The translations under genes and the position numbers were made by a program. A stretch of 64,000 nt of DNA from Pholis gunnellus. Taxonomy: Eukaryota; Chordata; Actinopteri; Perciformes; Pholidae. The stretch spans positions 11,735,815 to 11,799,814 of the forward strand of contig OU342809.1 in NCBI GenBank assembly GCA_910591455.2. The letters are read 5' to 3'. This document shows, one piece after another, positions 1-53,098 of the stretch. Every line of letters starts with the position of its first letter. Within the stretch, counting starts at the first letter, position 1. The notes under the pieces were generated by a model. It ran no database searches, had not been told where the DNA came from, and saw only the letters and a program-made list of their open reading frames with translations.

Positions 1-756
1 CATTAGAATTACCAGAATTCTATATGTTTCTTTTTTTTTTTTTTAAACGATTGTCCATAGAGAGGTGTCGATTGCATCACCATGCCGACAGACCGTCCCT
101 CAAAGTCGCTGTGAGTTTTCATTCCAAGAACGGCATCCAAAAGATACGACTGAACACAAGAGTAAAAGGGCTGAACTTGACCAAAATGTGCGCATTTGTC
201 AGCTGTTTATTTCAGTTTAGGGAGATAGGGATAAGACTATTCAAAGCTTTGAATGTGAAAATACTAAAACTGTTTGGGAAATGTAATCTGAAAAACAACA
301 CCGATGCGGATTTATCTTCAAATTGAAGAGGTCTTGAGCTATTTTTAAAATCCAAAAGTGACTCAGTAATTGTTTATGTGATTACAAGTCAGATGTACAG
401 GTAAATCATAACAAGGGCGATGCCAAAAATACTGGAGGAAATGAATGAATGAAATGAAGTGAATCATGAAAGAAATGCGCAAAAGAGGGTCAAGTTCAAC
501 CAGACAGAAATCATTTGTCCCTATCTCCTCTTCATGTCCCATGGGGTGTCGGGTCCCACAAGTCTTCCAAAGAGAACTAAATTCAATAAAGTAAACCTTA
601 AGAATCAACTCACTAAGCCCTCCCCTTCAAAGTAAAAGAAGAAGTTGAACAGCGTGCCATCTGTCCGCTCTGGTTTTGTGCAGGGCACCAATAAAGTGTC
701 TCAGATTCCTCCTCCACATTCCCCTACGGTGGGCACACTGGCACCTGGCAGGGCTG
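1..756 (-). other. rora: rora 3' UTR (5' part)
   Basis: This is sequence immediately downstream of the TAG stop at 757-759 on the minus strand, with no conserved reading frame. A minus-strand AATAAA hexamer lies at 206-211, about 546 nt after the stop, and could serve as a poly(A) signal. Vertebrate RORA 3' UTRs are typically several kilobases, so this may be a proximal site or chance, with the UTR running off the left edge. Short open frames here, such as plus-strand 24-326, have no recognisable content. Confidence 0.75.
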
Positions 757-40022
<39,266 letters not shown>

Positions 40023-40385
40023 TAAGCTTCGAGTCCATAAGAGAACAACTATCACCAGCGCAAAGCCCTCCACTGCTGTCTCAGCAGCAGCTGGCCAGCA
40101 CAGCTCTGTCTCTCAGCCTCCGAGCATGACCACACCAGAATCCATGTGACTGTGACATCAGTGTTCATGTCTGACTGCTCCCCACCCACTAGCCTTTGAT
40201 TGGCACAGCATGCAGCCAGTAGGGGCGCTGAGAGCTCAGGCAGGGAAGCTGGCCCTCTTCCCACTGATTGCAGTCAGAGCCTTGTATACCGGCTTGCTAG
40301 ACACAGCGCACTCTCGCTATCTTCCCTTGGCATATCCTTTTTAGTGCAAGGATAAAGTCCGAACCAGTTCTAGCAGACGTCAGTT
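40023..40385 (-). promoter_or_regulatory. rora: putative ROR-alpha4 promoter and 5' UTR
   Basis: Upstream of the isoform-4 ATG, the minus strand shows a CRE-like TGACGTCT at 40382-40375, a CCAAT box (plus gattgg, 40198-40203), a GGGTGGGG GT-box (40180-40187) and a second CRE-like TGATGTCA (40160-40153). There is no convincing TATA box within 150 nt of the ATG; TATACAAG at about 40289-40282 is a weak candidate. With a CCAAT box about 180 nt upstream of the ATG, initiation around 40100-40140 would be typical, but this is inference. Confidence 0.55.
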
Positions 40386-43300
40386 TATCACACTATTGTT
40401 CTATCCCTTCTACTCTCTCGGTTTTCTGCATTAAAAAAAAAAGAAAAGAAAAACAGCGCTATGTTAAGGATAAGAAAAAAGTCATAGGAGGGGATAAATG
40501 GCTACGCGGGGATGAGAGAGAGAGGTGAAGCCGAAAAATAGCCAAGGAAACAAAAGAGAGCGGAAGTAATAAAAGGAAAAGCGGAGAGGATGGATAAGAG
40601 GGGGGATCTGTAATGTTTTTGGGGCTCAAAGATCGAAGCGCTCCGCTCTCCTCCTCCTCCTCCCTGTCTGTAGATATGAGTGATCAGTGTGAGGCCAGAT
40701 GTCTGCAAGCAGCGGTGGGCCCTACACAGAGAGAAGACGAGTGGAGCCTCAGCTTCTTCCCGTGACCTCTCAGAGGACCCGCATTGCCCTTCTCTCACAC
40801 ACACACACACACACTCCGACGGCTCTCACACACTCTTTTAGACAGGTGAAGAAGGCGAGATAGTGACGGAAGGGTTCGGATGATCCCTTCCACCCCACAG
40901 CGACCGGGCGATGAGTTTCTTGCTATCATTTCTCCTTCTCTCCCTCCTGTGCCCCTCACTCTCGCCCCCTGCTTCCCATTCCAGTCCCTACCTCTCTGTC
41001 TCTCTCGCTCTCTCTCTCCTCCCCCTCTCCTCGCTCATCCTCTCTCATATGATAATCTGTTCTGACTCCTAACCAGCTGCCTCTCTCTGATACAATATTC
41101 TGGTTTTAGTGCAATCCAGCCTTGGCCAATAACCACGTTGCATTTGGCATTTCCACAAATAAGCTGGCGCTCATATCATCTCGTCTCAAGACAAACATCA
41201 TGCAGCTTCAGTTTCAGGCGCTGCAATATTTCAAATCTAAAAATGACAGGGAAAATACTTTTTTTAACACCACCAATATTTCAAATTTGGATATTTTAGA
41301 GGCTGATTTTACAATCGCTACAGTGGTTTGACATCAATATCACAACAGCAGCACTGTATCTTTGCCACAGGATTATGATGCTTTCACTTTCAACAATGCG
41401 TTGACAATTTATTTTTTTTTATTCCCGTTTTACATACTAAATATCTACATGCATTTGATGTTTTCTATCATGTTCTGTTGAATGAATAAAGGTGCTTCTC
41501 ACCACATATACAATGGAAATGAGGACTCAGCAGCTTGCAACATAAATCTTCCCATGACAATGTTTCATTAGGACCTCTATGATCCATTAGAGACACTAAA
41601 CACATTAACTCACGTTGTGTCAACACTGGTCTCTTATTGCACACCGTCTAATGAACAAAATATCATTCAGAGGCTGATAGCATCAAATGGAGCGTGCTTG
41701 GGATACAAACTACACGTAGACAGGCCCTGGTAAACTATTCAAAACAATGTGGTGTCAGAGACAGGGCAGTTGTCTCTGCTCTGTCGGCAACTCATTTCAA
41801 TGTTGCCGTCTCCCCACAAGACCTTCAAAGTTCACCAGATGAGTCAGGGCCAAGGCCCACGCAGGAACATGTCTAACTGCCACTATCTGTGGTTCTCTCT
41901 CAGAAACCAGCTGCTCTATCAGTGTACCAACCGTGGCTTGACACACAGTGGCTTAACGCTGAGCTATGGTTAAGGGAAAAAAACAACAACAACAACATGA
42001 TACTGCAGGAGGAGTTGCGCTTGCTGGCTGGTTATCCAAAAACATGTGAGAGGATAACATTCTTATTACCGTCTGAGCGTCAGGAGCACATGTTTTGTCT
42101 GCTTACAATCTATGCTGTGAATGAGTTCCCTACATGTTAGGAGAATTATGAAACGACCAACGCCACTGGCTATTTCTAACAATGAAAGAGTAAAACCTAT
42201 AAAATGTTGCATCAAAACCGATGTGGTACACCGAGTCTAATTGTCCTCTAACATATCTTCCCTATCCATCCGCTTTCACGCGGGTTTGTTCTCCCGAATT
42301 ATAAAAACAAAAAGCATATTACATTCTACCAAAGAAACAAACATCGACAGTTCTGTAGATTATCCGCAGTAACTTGGAAACTTTCTGGGGCGGTCCGGAG
42401 GCTTATAGGGTTTAAGTCATGGAACCATGGAACTCAATGTCCGTAGTCTAAATCTGGGTGGGGATCTTTGTTGCACGTCATTCCCCATCTCTCTGTCCTC
42501 TCTTTTCTTTTTTTCAATACTGTGAGCACGACAAACAAAATTGTATTATAATACAATATCATTTTTAATTGTGGTGAATTTACCCTTTAAGAAAAACATA
42601 AAACTAATAAACCAATCTTGATGTTGTTCTACTCTACAACAAATGCCTGCAACTGTATATAATTGTGCTTAAAAGCCCAGGCCTCCCTAAGGAGAAATGT
42701 CTCCAGCTAAGCTGCTTCATTTGCTCTTGATCACACTCTCCCTTGACTGCTCCACATTAGCAGTGACAGTATGCCAATACCCTGCTGATAGTTGTTCATT
42801 AGGGCATTGATTAAGCCACAAAGGCTCTGATGGTCAAACGTCTGTGGGTATGAATATGCTGATCACTGTAGCCATCGATAGAATCCTTTTAGTCAATCAT
42901 TTCTTTTAGTACAAAATGGAAATCGTGATGGTGAAGTTGCTATGACTCCAGGAGGGAGAGAGTTTCTGGTACAGACACTAAATTGGTGCATTGAGACCAG
43001 CCCAATCATGTGTCTCACACTCCTCTTGGATTAATTCAAGCAAATGTATTTACTGTAAACAAGCCCTGTGGAATGGAATTCAATTGAGATGAGGTGCGGA
43101 GCATCCACTGGTGCCCCTGGAGGAGAGGAGAGGACCAGAGCTGATAATGGCCTCATTAGCAGTCTGTCAGTAGCCATTCCACGCACAGACTCACCATGCA
43201 GCTGATCCGTGTTAACTCTTACAGCTCTGGACCAGCCTCAAAACTGTCCTCTGCGGTGCTGTTGCACTCTGCGGCCTTTGACCTCCACGGGATATACAGT

Positions 43301-46300
43301 TATGGACTTCCTCATTGTGTGTGGGAATCTCGTCGTGAGGTATTTTAGAGAGTTGAGGCTTATATTCCACCACAAGAGCCACCTGGGTGTTTGGAGGCAC
43401 AACACCAGCCTGAAGCAGCGGTAGAATTAACAAGCTTCAACAGGCACTCCATGAAAACAATACAGATCAATTTAATATAGATGCCAAGGAGTGGAGGGCA
43501 TAATATTAGAACCATAACAGCACTGGCCCACACCACACAATCATAAACCAATTTAGGGCCATTCCAGGCAATTTCCTGGGGGCTTCCACTTGTGGGAAGA
43601 CTTCAATAAATCACACAGACAACAAAGGGAATATCTATTTCAGTGAAAATAGAGGACACTATTGGGTTATGTCCAGAGGACTGCGAAGGGTTGCATTTAA
43701 AGAAGAGTTTGAATAAGAGAAGTGAGAGTTTAAGAACATACTACATGCCGCTGCTGTGCCTGGGTTTCATGGTATAATGTGTAGCTACAGGAAATGCCGT
43801 TCAGTCATTACGGCTAATGGGTTTTCCACGGAGCAAAGCAGTATGTCTACTAGTCTAGCAAGGTAGCAGCTGTAGGTAAGTATTGTGCTTTCTGCAATCT
43901 TAACAGTTACTGTACACTCTGATCAGATGACTATATACACTGCCCTTCATCCTTTAGATAAACTGCAACCCCGGGGCCAGCTCAGCACTATTCTCTCTTT
44001 CTATCCGTCACTCAATACAAACACACACAAGCACAATATTTATAGAACAGGAGGGTCAAAATGAATAAACCTGAAAGCATATCATTCCTACATAGGTGAA
44101 GTGTACACCCGTCAACTGTCATGTAATCCGAATCAACAACACAGTACTTATAGTGAATGGTTGACAAGGCTATAGCCTTTTGTTTTACTGCCAGGGTTAT
44201 TTATAGAGTGAAATTTAAATCTTTTTTTTTTGAACAAACACAAAAATAAGAGCCTCTGGTATTTCCAAATCAATTCAATCAAAAGTACCGTGTCACCGTG
44301 GTAGCAAAGCCATAGTTGTCCTCCGCGGATTGACCACGATTCAAATTTAAGGCAGACTTGCATGCCTGCCTCAAATGAAATGACCCCTTGCAGGTATGAG
44401 TGAGGTGGTGACAAGAGGCTTTGAACAATATAATAAGCACCGCACTTCAATGGAAAAACATCAAACACCCTCGGCTACTTTTTAGTCGCTATTTTGTTTG
44501 GTGGCTGCGTAGTTGTTGCTGTTATTTGTCTGCTAAATTTAAAGTAAGTGAAATGCCAGGCCATTTCTGTGCGTCTCTGGGCACTCCAGCAGCAACACAA
44601 GTGTTTACAATCGGCCCACTGGAACTGAATGTTCACTTGATTGATACAGCCTTGAAAGAAATATGTGCCTCATACATTCACAAAAGGTTGTCATTTAAGT
44701 GACTGGAATAAATCAGTTTATTTATTTGGTTTATCAGATGAAAAGGCAGTGGTAAAGAGGGATCATCAGCACTGCTGGAGTGCTATCATAAATCTCACGG
44801 AACAATCTTTCAATAGATCAATAGAAATCAGATTTAACAATGAATTGCACCGCATCTCCTTTGTGCGAAGCTGCCCTTGGGGACAGAAAGGAAAGGGATA
44901 GGAGGATAGAGAGAGAAGGAGCGAAAGGGAACGAGGAGGGGAGATTATCATAGGCATGGCAGTCTGTGTGAGAGGCTTAGCCTGGCTAGGCAGGGAGGTG
45001 GAACCCTGTGAATTCTAATGAACTGGCAAGACTCCCCCAAAACCAGCTCCATCTCCATGGCATGAGGACGACAGGAGGGAAGGAGGAGGTGATTAGGAAG
45101 GCGCAGCCCCTCCACGGCAAACCAAACAGAGCAGGTCATTTTCCCTGTGATAATTATGGCTATAACCAGGCATGAGGGATTGGTAATGGACCTGCTTATT
45201 CTTCATGCCCTGCAAAGGCAACCACTGAGCCTGTCGAGGGGGAAAAAGCATGGTGATGTGTTTTTTTTTTTTTTTGTTCTTCTTCTGTTGGTCGGGTGAC
45301 TCTGGTAAGAGTTGCGTTAGCTGTTGAAAAGGGCAGCAGGGGAACTTGGCCTTTGAGGGAGAAGTTAACGAATGAACTTCATTATTGAGGAGCATACCAG
45401 GGAGACCCCCCGGAGTGTGTGATGTATTACCTGGCGTCAAACTTACACACTCCCACAGCATCACCAATATAGCCTGACATCAGCTCTGGGGGGAGGTAGG
45501 CGTGTAAACTAAAATAGTTAACCTTCTGGCTTAAGGCTATAGAAGAAAAGAAGAAAACAGAAAAAACAAACTGAGATGTACAATATTTGCGTCAATAGAG
45601 ATGTTTTCAATAAAAAAAGAAGAACATTTTAAAACCTCTAAATTACTCAATATTTCTTCTGCGTTTAGGCTGAACAATTTCACCATTATTCTCTCTATTG
45701 GAACACCAAAGTGAGTAATGAGGCAGAGCTTTTTTCTGTGACTGCTCAGCGCAGAAACCCTCAGAAGAAAACTGTTTCAGCTTAAACTAACACATATTTA
45801 ATGTTCTCTCTGCGACTTCAGGTACTGCAGTTGGTCCGGTGAGGCAGTGCAGATCAACGCAATGTAGATTACTCTCATTTATTAAAAAGCAGCTCTGTTC
45901 AAGCATGAAAGTAACTTTTCCTAAGTTCTATGAGCTTAATAAAAACAAGTGACCCACTAGAGGGACCAATGCTTTCCTCAAGATTGAGGGAGATCTTCAG
46001 GCTATTCGCGATGTGCACCACTTAGCCTTCCCCCTTCCCCTGGATGGAGTTTCTCTACGGTGGATGGGACGAAGGAGCTCTTTTACTGAGCACACTCTCA
46101 ACACTTTTACTCTTGACTTATGAGGATGCCATGGGTGCAGGGGAGTGATTCATCACTGGGTGTGCTCCTCTTGCACCCTCACACATTAGTAATGTGGTCC
46201 GCTGAGGAGGAGTTCTGTCATCAGTCTGTACCTGGACCCTCCGAACAAGGTAGGTCAACAGGAGGCAGCAGCGGCTGGCCCACTTTTAGTCTTTCACAGC

Positions 46301-48030
46301 ACCTTTAAGTTTCCTCCAGCTCTGCCACAGCTGAGCCTGACGGACAGACTAAGACCAGTCTGGTCAAAGGGAGACACTGCATCGGTGCTGTAACTGGTGT
46401 ACTCTCTCTATATCTGTTGACTCAGTGAAGCTTGTCCTACCAGTGCCAAAGTACAGCAGGCCGAGTGAGACTTGGTGAGAAGTTAAAGCAAAGGGAGAAT
46501 GGCATCTTCATTCAAAATAGTGTGAGAGTGTAAAAGCAACACAAAAAAAAGAAAGAAAAACAAACAAATGATTCATAGTTTGGATGAAAAGTTCCCAGAC
46601 TTCTTCATCTGAAACCGCCTGGGGAAATTTCATCACAAGACTCCCTAGTCTTCTGTAATACGGCCGCAACAAAATAAGTGGCAAACACATGATTGTCTGT
46701 TCTTTCACAAAATGTAGAGCCACTTTAAGTCAGCATAAGCCTTTGACCTTAACATTGCAGGTAATGCACATTTAAATACCTACCTCAGTATTCATGTTTG
46801 TCATTTTACTTGTGAAGATTAGGTGTAAAAAGGCTATTTGAAACCAAAACACAGGATTAAGGGATAATGCTGCTCTGTGTCTTGTGAGTCGACCTTGATT
46901 CTGTAATCCAGCACAATACTGGAGAACAGCATATTTCTCTCTCTTGTACATTCAATACACTCACTGTAGAACAGCTCACGCTGATGTAATGGCAAAAGCA
47001 TAATGGCACTACGCTGAAAGAGAAAGTAATCTGAATTAAGGGGAACTTCATTGTGATATCTGTGAAATAGAACTGGAAATAGCATTACAACATTTGTACA
47101 AAGAAAAAAACTATTGGTAGTACCTTTATATATTAAAGCAGGCTGGATAAAAATATGAGCTGATAATGTTGTTGCACGTAAGAGAGGAGAAAAAAAGACA
47201 GTCAGGGGAAAAAAAAAGCACATAAGTGAATTGATTTGAATCACGCAGACCTGCACTTTAATGACCGTGGTGAGAAATGAACTTGATCTTCAAAGTGAAC
47301 CAACCTGCAGCCAGCCCCGGCGTTATTAAGGACCGTGCCACTTAATCAGAGAGGACGCCGATTTAGCAAGGAGCTAACTATGCAGGAGGGACCCTCTCTG
47401 GTAGAAAACACATTACAGAGCATTGTGTCACCTGACTCGCGCAGGTATGTATACATGCTCTCCTCTCTTCCCCCAATCTGCCTTATTTTCCTGACTCCAT
47501 GTCTCCTTTTCTGTTTTTTTTTCTTCTTCTCCTGCCGCAGACCTAGTAGAATGAAAACCTGCCTTTGATGTCTGGGATCCTATAATGCTGAGCAGTAGAA
47601 ATCCGCATGCCTGTTATCTGTAGAATCTTAATGATGACGGCTAACTTCACAATGGGTTAACCACATCTCTCTGTTCTCGCACTGCACACCCACAGAAACA
47701 CAAATTAATAGCAACGGGAAAAAACAGCCTTTCTCTAATAAAGCAGATTCAACAAAATGTGCACAATGCGATCAGCACAAATGTCAATGTATAATATCAC
47801 TGAAAGCTTTTGTGAGCACTTCTGCTTTCTTCTTGGTCGATGTAACTTTTTTTTCTACTTTAGTTTCTGAGCAGAGTGACACATTTTTGTTGGAAAGACG
47901 GGATCCTTACTTCAAATGCATCTAATTAAGTTCCAGTACACATATGAAGCTCGGTATTCAAACAGTCTATTTTGTTGTGTTTTTCCCCCAACATATTTAT
48001 TTTTCTTTGTTGCACTGTGACGATCATTAC

Positions 48031-48040
48031 TGACCTTGAA
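48031..48040 (-). promoter_or_regulatory. ERR/NR5A-type extended half-site
   Basis: On the minus strand TTCAAGGTCA contains TCAAGGTCA, the extended half-site bound by ERR and NR5A receptors. Chance occurrence is possible. Confidence 0.3.
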
Positions 48041-49380
48041 ATGGTGCTTACATGATAGTTCAGAATAATTGTATTATAGGGGACATCTTACTGGTTGCAT
48101 GGATTATTCAACAACATTCCTCTGAATAATTCAGGAATGAAATTATATATGTTCATTTTACTTGCCTTAATTCATGCATGATATTGCATCAGAATTTTCA
48201 AAACCCCCCCAAAAAAAACATAATGGGATATTTCTGACAATAGATTTTTTATTTTTTTTTGCTCCACTTCAGTTTAGTATAATTTGTCTCAAAAATGCAC
48301 TTCAGTGAGAAGTGAAGACAATCAATATCAGATACATGCTGGTCAGAGTGATAAGCTCTGAGCACGAGAGGACAGACTATGTGTATGGCTGCGACTGAGG
48401 AACTTGATGATGGCACGAGGACATTTAATTATGGCCCCCATCTTAAAGCTTCCCCATCAGCATCCGTCAGGATCATATCTGGAGGAGCTCCATGACCTCC
48501 GCCTCCGTCGCCCTCCATGAATCAAACCTTTCATTACCTGCTGACAATCTTGTCCTGCGCTGAGTGTGAGTACACCATGGGAAAGTGATGAGGCATCGGA
48601 AACCTGATGAGTGACGGATAACCATGCGCTTGTGCAAAGGCTGGCCGGCTGTGCGCTGCCGTGAGCGCAAGGCCGGCCGTGCCCTCCCAGCCATGCCAAC
48701 TGCTTCGCCTGGCAGACGCCACCATCTCAGCACAGCTCCACGGTCCCCGGGCCCCTTTCACCTGAGGTGGCAGACAGCCGGCAGAAGCGAAATCGCCGGC
48801 AGCAGATGGGGCCACTTACTTTGGCTGGCCCAGCCAAGCATTGTGTCCTTGTCACATGTCAGTTACTCTTGTTTTCTGGTCTGACAACACTTCAAGACAG
48901 GGCCTTTCAGTTTTCAGTGAGACACAAAAGGGAGAGGGTGAGGAAAAGCTGACGAGGCCTCTCTTCACTCCGGCGCAAATTCTCTGAAAGAGCCGGCACC
49001 AAGAGAAGAACCAGATTAAAAGCCAACAAAAGCAGAGCTCCCCCACAAAAAGCTGTTGTGCACCCCTACGGTTCCCCCTTAGCATTCTCCTCCTTATAAA
49101 ACACCCTGGGCCCCCAGGAGGTGATAGAAAGAAGCGTCCACACCCACAGAAATGTATGCAAAGAAAGCACATGTACAAAGGCCATTTGCAATTTTACAAA
49201 ATGGCAGACATAATGCTTTTACCGAAAAATGAGGACCTGCCATATTGTGTTGGAGGGGAGAAAGTATGGCACCAGAGGAAAAATGGAGAAAAATCATGCT
49301 GGCCTGGTTTACGACAAATAGATAGCTCTATTGATTTCCCTTTTGCACTGACTGTCCATCCCTCACTGTTGTGATTACAT

Positions 49381-49390
49381 TGACCTATTT
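49381..49390 (-). promoter_or_regulatory. second ROR response element candidate
   Basis: On the minus strand, AAATAGGTCA matches AWNTAGGTCA exactly. It is 9.4 kb upstream of the ROR-alpha4 start. About one such match is expected by chance in a window of this size. Confidence 0.3.
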
Positions 49391-51929
49391 CATGAAAAAA
49401 AAAATAGCCGTCTGTTATAGATTATACCAGAATGTCCAAAAAGAATACTGTTTTTGTGGAACAAACAAATAGAGAAAGATGAAACATAACCTACAGTACA
49501 GTGGGAGAAAGAAATTGCGTCAATTTAAGCGTTCAATGTTGCTCTGGGAGGAGAGGAAACAACAAGTTCTTGTACCATGCTGAGAATCAAATAACTTCAA
49601 CAGAAAGAGCGCCGGCGCTTAGTGGGGCCCCGCAATGTCAATTTCAATCCTAACAAAAGGGCAACAACATCAAAATGATTGCAATATTGCTCAACCAACG
49701 TTTAAACATAATAATGCCAATTTTACAAACTTGGAATTATGTTTAGTAAGAACAACAGAGCATAACATATTTGATAATAATCTAATGTACTGTATTGTGT
49801 TTTTTTTCCTTTCTGTAATACACTACAGCACAGTTCAGTGTTGTATGCTTTGTGCTGATGATTCCTCTGCGTCTGTGTGTATTGCTGTGTGCACTCGTCC
49901 TGCTCCACTATGTCTGTGCTGTGCGTCTCACTAGACTATCTCTCTCCGCGTAGCTCAGGGGACTCTGGCTGGCTGATCTTCATTATCAGCCCGAGCTTAA
50001 CAATGTACTGGATGCACTTCCCACATGAGTGCAACTAACAAATCCCCACAGAGCTGAATCAAGGCAACAATGTGATGAAATACCTTCAAACAGCCACTGA
50101 GCATGGAAAACTGAGCTATGCAGAGACAACTCGCACTGCCCCGGGCGATTCCACAGGAGTGCGCCTGTTGCCAAGCAAAATTAGACAGCATCTGGGACAT
50201 ATTATTCGCCTAAATTGGCAATGTACAGCACTATTAAGGACCATAAATCTCATGTTTGATTAACTGAAAATACCTCAATTCACAGAGCCAATGCAGCAGC
50301 ATTCTATCACTCAGAAATCCAAGCAGGATCTGATGTCTTTTAGAGGTAAAATAGATGCTTTACGGGGGTAAAATCTGTCATGTGAACACAAAGAGCATTA
50401 TTGGGATTAATAATGCTGTTAGCATATTGTTCCAAACATACACCAGACTACATTTATGAGAGGAATCTCAAATGCACAAAAGCTAAAAAAAAAAATCTAC
50501 AAACTCTGGCTTTATAACTTTGAGTTGAATCTCAACGACTGATACTATTTCACTGTAACTCTGCACTCAGTTTTTCTGTGGAGAAAAATCTAAATCATCA
50601 GTTTCCTTCAAAACAGATTGGCTGTGCTATTACTATGTGAGCGTGGATCTCAGACGAGAGAAACTCAATACAAGCTGCTAGCAAATAAATTAAGACGCAG
50701 GAGCAAGGCCATGTTTCTCAATCAGTGTAAAGGAGTCTGTCATCGCAATGGAGATAAATATAGGGTGAAAAAACTGGGACTCTCTACAATGTATCTGTAA
50801 AACTGAAGAGAGGAAGCATCGTCTGTCTCCTTTTTTCTTTTCCCGGAGTTACATTCACTACTACTACTGCCTCCCTCTGGCCACTTTATTCCCAATCTAA
50901 ACTCAGGCACACACTACACATAGTACACATTAATACAGGGGATTGGCTGAATATTGCAAATGTAATGAAATAAAATAAAATAACAATGCTTCATTATTTT
51001 TCAGCTATTGTTAAGACTGCAAATTCATATCATACGGTGATTTTTGAGGACAGTTTTTTATTTTTATTCGAATATTGTTTAGTGTTTCTGTTATATGGAG
51101 GTATTATTAAATCATTTTGTATGTTTTGTCGAATCTTTTGTATACACTTAATGTAGAAACTCAAGCCTTTGTTTTATTGTGCATCATAGTCTGAACAGTT
51201 AGCCAGACAATCAGTATATTGTACTTCATCTGCAAGAGTGAGAGAGGATTAGCTCGAGGTAATCAGGAGATCTGCTCTGTTCGAGGTCGAGCATCCTGGC
51301 TACACGACGTGTGTGTGTGAGCGTTAGCTAGCTCTCTGCTATTCGAGCTGTGAGACAGAGCCCCAGACTGCTGATGGCAGATTAGAGGTGAGACGTCTAA
51401 TCTCAGTGTAATCAGCTGCTGCATCTGATCCTCCGCTCCACACCATCGCTCTCAACAGGTCCAAACAGAAACTCATCTCACAGCAACGCAGCCTTGCTGA
51501 GGTAGGAGACTGTGACCGCGTATATCTGGTGTCCGGCATCAAAGTAAGACAAGAAGAAAAAAAATACAATAGCAAATTTAAGCCCTTGATCTCTTGTTGT
51601 CACCTCTGTCACAGGGAATTTTTTTTTTTAACATCAACTGCTACTAAAAGCCAAAACAACAGAGCATATGTTAAACTGTCAGGGAAATGTACAGGAAAAC
51701 CACAGCTGACTTCTTGCTGAGAATTATAGCCTTGTGGTTAAAGAAAGTGCTGTCGAGGGGCCGCCCCTTATAGGGAATGAAGAAAGAAGGGCAGTCAGAC
51801 CGAGAGAAGTCTCCTTATAGCAGCTAGACTTGAGAGAGGACATCGCAGTCATAGGAACAATGAGTATCTGTTTTCATCTAGAATACTTCACCTTCTGATG
51901 GCTCTATGATTAGTCCAGTTGGTTGAATG

Positions 51930-51982
51930 AGAGGAGAGGAGAGGAGAGGAGAGGAGAGGAGAGGAGAGGAGAGGAGAGAGGA
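51930..51982. repeat. (GAGGA)n tandem repeat
   Basis: About ten copies of a 5-bp purine-only unit; the complementary strand is pure pyrimidine, a triplex-prone sequence. It is located about 1.9 kb downstream of the microexon in gene order. Confidence 0.97.
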
Positions 51983-53035
51983 GTCTGCCAGTGAACAGCT
52001 GCCCCTGTAATTTATATTGATGAGGGGACTGGCATGGCGGGAAGCTTCCAGCAGTTTGATCACTCAGGCAGAGTGGGGAGTTAGTCAGAGACACGGCCCA
52101 TCCCTGTGGTCTAGGTTGGACTAGGAAGACCTCCTAAAACACACACACACACACACTTGCTTGCACACACATACAAGCAAGACTGCCAAGCTCACATTAC
52201 GAGTGGCAGTGTGGACTGGCGTATAGTGGGGAAGCCAATGTTTTCTCTGCGAGAAGAGAAATAGGTCTACAGCCTGGCTATAACCATGTAGGGCAGCGCG
52301 ATCTCCATCATTATTACGCCACCATATAATCACCAGGTTTCTCTAAGAAAGACCTTCCCTCCATATTCTCAATGACCATTAACCAGCCCTTGAACTTATT
52401 CTTGTGCACACAGTTCTGACGAGGTGCTACAGCCGCTTCCTGTCTGTGAGGCACAGCAATCAACTACTTGTTAAGGGGCTTTACTTTGATTTCCTCACAA
52501 GGACGCGATTTGAATATTTCTCACTGATATGAGACAGCGTGGTCCAGTCTCTGCCCAGGGCTTTGAACCCAAGACTCCTAAATCATGCTCTTTGATTTGA
52601 GCCCCCTTCCGGTGTTGAGGTGCTTAGCGCCGCACTAATTAAGATAGTGGGGCGGTGGATGGTGGGTCAAAGCGTTTCTGTGCTACCTTGAAGATATCCT
52701 GACACAAACACGAACATGCACATATCAAAAAAGGAAATACCAAAGCCCCTCCAGACAAGCAAATAGCTTAACACACAATCATGCTGCTGTTTTGACAGGG
52801 CTGTTTGAGTAAGGTAGACCTGTCTAGGAGATCATATCCTTTGCCCTGCTGTCTGATGTAAGAAAGAGCCGGGGTGTTTTACAGGGCGAGATGCAGCTTC
52901 TCACAATCTGAAACTCTTCGACCGCTCTTACAGAAAAGCCCTCTGGCCTTCCCTCTCCACAAGTTTCATCAGAGTGATCAGAGGGAAAGGATAGCCTTCA
53001 GGGCTAGTTTCTTCCGTTCACACAGTAGGGTATGA

Positions 53036-53041
53036 ACACAC

Positions 53042-53087
<46 letters not shown>

Positions 53088-53098
53088 GCACACACAGA
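53036..53098. repeat. (CA)n microsatellite
   Basis: A CA tract with a few CG interruptions, about 750 bp downstream of the 30-bp microexon in gene order. Confidence 0.97.

Noticed and set aside
49940..49990. A-box-like gcgtagctcagggg suggesting a tRNA
   Set aside because: No B box or acceptor-stem pairing follows.
51930..51982. Regular repeat array considered as CRISPR
   Set aside because: A 5-bp unit without spacers in a eukaryotic intron; it is a simple tandem repeat.
52551..52615. B-box-like string (gggttcaaagccc on the minus strand) suggesting a tRNA or tRNA-derived SINE
   Set aside because: No matching A box at the right distance and no cloverleaf could be drawn.
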